From NCBI RefSeq assembly GCF_019823065.1, contig NZ_CP081966.1, positions 3,813,501 through 3,877,500 of the forward strand: 64,000 nt of DNA, read 5' to 3'. Source of the DNA: Pseudomonas mosselii. GTDB taxonomy: Bacteria > Pseudomonadota > Gammaproteobacteria > Pseudomonadales > Pseudomonadaceae. A program made the translations under genes and the position numbers. Shown here one piece after another: positions 61,047 to 64,000 of this stretch (the first letter of the stretch is position 1; each line of letters opens with the position of its first letter). The notes beneath the pieces were generated by a model. It saw only the letters and a program-made list of their open reading frames with translations. It did no database searches and had not been told where the DNA came from.

Positions 61047-63285
61047 TTCCGGTGGGGATTTCGACTATGAGCAGGCCCGTGTGGCGGGCCGGATGGTGTT
61101 TTTCGTAGACGGGCTTTGGTGCGTGAGCTGTGCGATGGCCTTGCAGCGCGTCCTGCAGCGTGTGCCCGGCGTGGTCTCGGCGACGGTGAATTTCACCTCC
61201 GGTTCGGCGCTGGTGACCTGGGTCCCGGAGTCGATCGACTTCCCCTTGCTGCTGCGAAAGGCCGAGGGTCTGGGCTACGCACTGTCCCCGTTGAAAGGCA
61301 GCGACGAGCTGGAAGCGGCCCTGCAGCGGCAGGCCAGGAAGATCCGCTTGCAGTTGACCGTCGCGGTCGTCTTCGGGATGTGGAGCATGCTGGGCTCATG
61401 GGTGCTTTACCTGAACGCCGACGAGGCGGCGGCGCTCGTCATCGCCTGGGCCAGCGTCGTAGCAAGCCTTCCCGTCGTCGGATATTCGGCGTGGGATTTC
61501 TACCGCGCCGCCGCCCGTTCGCTGCGCGCCGGGATCGCAGGGATGGACGTCTTTGCCTCTGTTGCTGTCCTTGGCTCCCTCTTTGTGTCGGTCGGGTCCC
61601 TGGCCATGGGGTCCGTGGCGATTTACACCGACGCCGCCACCATGTTGATCACTTTTCTGCTGATCGGAAGATTGATCGAAATCCATGCCCGGCAGGAGAG
61701 CGGACTTGCCGTACAAGCATTGCGCAGCCTTGCGCCGGAAACCGCGACGAAGCTGACTTCTGCCGGCGGCGAAAAGGCCGAGAGCACCGTCCTGCTGGCA
61801 GAGCTCGCGCCCGGTGATACCGTTTTGATACGCGCCAACGAGCGCATCGCGGTCGATGGCATCGTCGTAGCGGGACAGTCGGCCGTCGATCTCTCGCTGC
61901 TGCAAGGCGAGTCCGCGCCTCGCAGCGTTCAGCCTGGCGAACGGGTCTTCGCCGGGTCCGTGAACCTGCGCGGACCTCTGACGGTCCACGTGACCGCCGG
62001 TGCGGGGGACCGACGATTGGACGTGCTCGGCCTGCGCATGCTTGAGCTGTTTGGCGCTCGTTCGTCGTTGTCCGAGACGGCCGAGCGCTTCGTCCGGATA
62101 CTGCTCCCGGTCGTGGTGACGGCATCTCTGCTCGCCTTCGTCCATTACCTGTGGAACGGCTCAAGCGCAGACCAGGCGTTGCTCGGTGCGCTGAGCCTTC
62201 TGGTCGCAGCCTGCCCTTGCGCGGTCGGTCTGGCGATGCCGCTGGCCTACGCCTTTACCTGCCGCGAGGCCGCGCGGCGCGGCGTCCTCCTGAGAGACTC
62301 CGCGAGCGTCGAAGCGCTCGCCAGGGCAAGGATCATGGCGTTCGACAAGACCGGCACATTGACGTGCGGTCAGATGCGTATCGTCAGCATCCAGACGCGG
62401 CACGGGGGGGCCGAACAGGACCTCATCGACCTTGCGGCAAGGGCCGAGGCCGGCGTCGCGCACCCCATTGCACACGCGGTGGTCCTCGCGGCCCGGCAGT
62501 CTGGAATGAGCAGCGCGTGCGAGCCCGACGGATGCCAGGTGACGGCGTGCGCGAAAGGCGTGACGATGCATGTCCCCGGCGGCGAGACCGTGTGGGTGGG
62601 TGAAAGGCATTGGCTGCTCGCCGCGGGAGTCGAGGGCATGCCGCCGGAAGATGGCCTGCCAGGGCTGGTACACGTAGCCAATGGCCGGGATTGGCTCGGC
62701 TCCTTGCGTCTGCAGGATGCCCCTCGCGACGACGCCCGTTCGTCACTGCAGCGGTTACGTGCGCAGGGATTGAAACTCTGGTTGCTGACCGGGGATTCCA
62801 GCGCAGCGTCCGAACGCCTGACGGCTGACCTGGGCATAGACTTCGACCGGGTCGAGGCCGATTGCTCTCCGGAAGAAAAAGCCGACATCGTGGCAAAGAG
62901 CCCAGCGCCTGTCGCATTCGTGGGCGACGGCGCCAACGATGGCCTGGTCCTGGCCCAGGCAGCCTGCGGAATCGCCATCCCAGGATCGAGTTCCGTGGCT
63001 GTTTCCGCAGCCGGGGTGGTGATCGCGCACGGCAGCGTGGGCGCTGTCGTCGAGACCCGTGAGTTGGCTCGCAAGTTTGATCGCATCGTCCGGCAGAATC
63101 TCGCATTTTCCGTCGTGTACAACCTCGCCGTGATTGTCGTGCTGTTCGAAGCAGGCGTGACGCCCTTTGCCGCCGCGCTCGCCATGCTGGCCAGCAGCGC
63201 GTCGGTGCTCCTGAACACCTGCAGGCTGCTGCAGGGCCGCGTCGTCTGTGACAAGTCGATGCAGGCCAAGCCGGCTGCGTCCTGA
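61027..63285 (+). CDS. ccoI: CcoI/FixI-type copper-transporting P-type ATPase
   Basis: This 752-aa P1B-ATPase has an N-terminal metal-binding domain with LWCVSC (Cys32/Cys35), eight membrane helices, the transport motif ACPCAVG (near 396), the phosphorylation site DKTGT (near 440), and the hinge motif GDGANDG (near 635). Next to an oxidase operon it should load copper for CuB assembly, as CcoI does. ATG 61027 overlaps the TsdA-like stop by 20 bases, indicating coupling; ATG 61093 is an alternative. The C-terminus contains VLLNTCRLL, usual for this group. Confidence 0.92.
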   Translation: MPRADRSSGGDFDYEQARVAGRMVFFVDGLWCVSCAMALQRVLQRVPGVVSATVNFTSGSALVTWVPESIDFPLLLRKAEGLGYALSPLKGSDELEAALQRQARKIRLQLTVAVVFGMWSMLGSWVLYLNADEAAALVIAWASVVASLPVVGYSAWDFYRAAARSLRAGIAGMDVFASVAVLGSLFVSVGSLAMGSVAIYTDAATMLITFLLIGRLIEIHARQESGLAVQALRSLAPETATKLTSAGGEKAESTVLLAELAPGDTVLIRANERIAVDGIVVAGQSAVDLSLLQGESAPRSVQPGERVFAGSVNLRGPLTVHVTAGAGDRRLDVLGLRMLELFGARSSLSETAERFVRILLPVVVTASLLAFVHYLWNGSSADQALLGALSLLVAACPCAVGLAMPLAYAFTCREAARRGVLLRDSASVEALARARIMAFDKTGTLTCGQMRIVSIQTRHGGAEQDLIDLAARAEAGVAHPIAHAVVLAARQSGMSSACEPDGCQVTACAKGVTMHVPGGETVWVGERHWLLAAGVEGMPPEDGLPGLVHVANGRDWLGSLRLQDAPRDDARSSLQRLRAQGLKLWLLTGDSSAASERLTADLGIDFDRVEADCSPEEKADIVAKSPAPVAFVGDGANDGLVLAQAACGIAIPGSSSVAVSAAGVVIAHGSVGAVVETRELARKFDRIVRQNLAFSVVYNLAVIVVLFEAGVTPFAAALAMLASSASVLLNTCRLLQGRVVCDKSMQAKPAAS

Positions 63286-63313
63286 AAGGAGCACTGGAAT
63301 GCTCAGGCTGTGA
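63285..63313 (+). promoter_or_regulatory. Four-codon leader with strong ribosome site, coupled to the lnt start
   Basis: AAAGGAG (63285-63291) lies seven bases before ATG 63299, which opens a four-codon frame (Met-Leu-Arg-Leu) ending at TGA 63311-63313. The GTG start of lnt (63310-63312) overlaps this stop as GTGA. Ribosomes ending on the leader could restart at the GTG. Confidence 0.5.
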
Positions 63314-64000
63314 GCAGGCTTGCGCGGTGGCGAAATGCCGCGACCTTGGCGTTTGCCGGTAGCGCACATGCGTTGACGTTCGCCCCGGATCCGTTGCCCC
63401 AGTGGTCGCTGCCCATCGTTCAAATCCTCGCGCTGGCGGTGCTGGCACGCGCCAGCTTTGCCGCCGAGCGCGGCCGGCAGGCATTCCTTCGCGGATGGGC
63501 GTTCGGCTTCGTCAATTTTGCGGTCGGCTTGTACTGGCTGTTCATCAGCATCCATGACTACGGTGGTTTGTCCGCGCCACTGGCCGGTGCGAGCGTCGTG
63601 GCGCTGTCTGCCTTTCTCGCGCTGTTTCCCGCTCTTGCCTGCGCGATCAGCAAGTGGCTGCAGTCTCGCACTCGGCGGGGAGCAGCGCTGTCACAAGTGC
63701 TGGTCTGGTCAGCTGTCTGGGCCGCCTCGGAATGGCTGCGCGGCGTGCTGTTCTCGGGCTTTCCGTGGCTGAACATTGGCTACGCCCATGTGGACAGCCC
63801 CTTGGTCGGCTGGGCGCCGTTGCTGGGCGTGCATGGCGTCGCGCTGCTCGCGGCGTGCGCCTCGGGGACCGTGGCGTTCCTGTCGCGTCCGGCCGCGGCT
63901 TCCATGCGCTCGAACGTGTCTTTGCTGGCGACGGTGCTGATCCTGATCGCCACGGGATGGACACTTACTCGCCTCGATTGGTCGACGGCCGAAGGCGAGC
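63310..64000 (+). CDS. lnt: Apolipoprotein N-acyltransferase-like protein (3' end outside window)
   Basis: The 230 residues visible have at least five membrane helices and begin SRLARWRNAATLAFAGSAHALTFAPDPLPQWSLP. They contain GWAFGFVNFAVGLYWLF and WLRGVLFSGFPWLNIGYA, the signature segments of Lnt, which adds the third acyl chain to lipoproteins in the inner membrane. The catalytic nitrilase domain lies beyond the window. The start appears to be GTG 63310, overlapping the stop of a four-codon leader (ATG 63299, TGA 63311) that has a strong AAAGGAG site. It is probably a second, cargo-borne copy serving lipoproteins of this cluster. Confidence 0.85.
   Translation, partial: MSRLARWRNAATLAFAGSAHALTFAPDPLPQWSLPIVQILALAVLARASFAAERGRQAFLRGWAFGFVNFAVGLYWLFISIHDYGGLSAPLAGASVVALSAFLALFPALACAISKWLQSRTRRGAALSQVLVWSAVWAASEWLRGVLFSGFPWLNIGYAHVDSPLVGWAPLLGVHGVALLAACASGTVAFLSRPAAASMRSNVSLLATVLILIATGWTLTRLDWSTAEGE

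Overview
The window is high-GC, densely coded DNA from a proteobacterium. It looks like Burkholderiales or a related beta/gammaproteobacterium, but no ribosomal or housekeeping marker fixes the genus. Positions 1 to about 48170 are the conserved backbone of a large integrative and conjugative element (ICE) of the PFGI-1/PAGI-2/ICEclc type, with a G-type type IV secretion system (T4SS). The ends of the element (integrase, attachment sites, ParA/ssb/topoisomerase block) are not in view. From 48.2 kb on, the genes look like cargo between the relaxase and the unseen integrase, or like flanking chromosome; the sequence does not decide which.

Layout. (1) 1-16.5 kb: a rightward run of small ICE 'maintenance' genes (DUF3085, XF1762, DUF3577, DUF932, DUF3275, DUF6927, an adenine-methylase-like DUF6094 protein, an SNF2-like helicase). 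Many have their own hairpin-bearing leader. A 3.9 kb Tn3-family mercury transposon (merR/TPA plus a wrecked tnpA) splits the DUF3085 gene with a perfect 5-bp target duplication, and the XF1762 gene is frameshifted. (2) 16.6-22.7 kb: first transfer operon (PilL lipoprotein, TIGR03759, lytic transglycosylase, TIGR03765, TraD coupling ATPase, TIGR03747). (3) 22.7-30 kb, leftward: an eight-gene defence operon set into the transfer region. It reads HTH protein, PIN toxin, TRIP13-like AAA+, a small protein, HORMA, CD-NTase, NucC nuclease and a zinc-hook SMC-like ATPase. This is a type III CBASS with unusual extra genes at both ends. (4) 30.1-39.4 kb: second transfer operon, ending with a VirB4-type ATPase, a DsbA-like protein and a RadC-like protein. 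(5) 39.5-44.2 kb: third transfer operon ending with TraG. (6) 44.3-48.2 kb: DUF3742, a RES-type toxin-antitoxin pair, and the MobH relaxase.

(7) 48.2-64 kb: an AraC regulator and a crotonase/DsrE/AhpD-like group; a sulfide-handling cluster (BigR-like ArsR sensor, rhodanese, persulfide dioxygenase, sulfide:quinone oxidoreductase with an N-terminal DUF442 domain, MFS exporter); then a cbb3-type terminal oxidase operon (CcoN with a CcoS-like N-terminus, CcoO, CcoP), a TsdA-like dihaem cytochrome, a CcoI/FixI-type copper ATPase and the start of an apolipoprotein N-acyltransferase. Together these could carry electrons from reduced sulfur to oxygen.

The most notable non-coding signal is a structured RNA-like element present in three intergenic leaders (about 1201-1347, 7316-7462 and 38655-38795). 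Its hairpins are kept by compensatory changes. A second shared signal is the octamer ATTGTTTG ahead of each of the three transfer operons.
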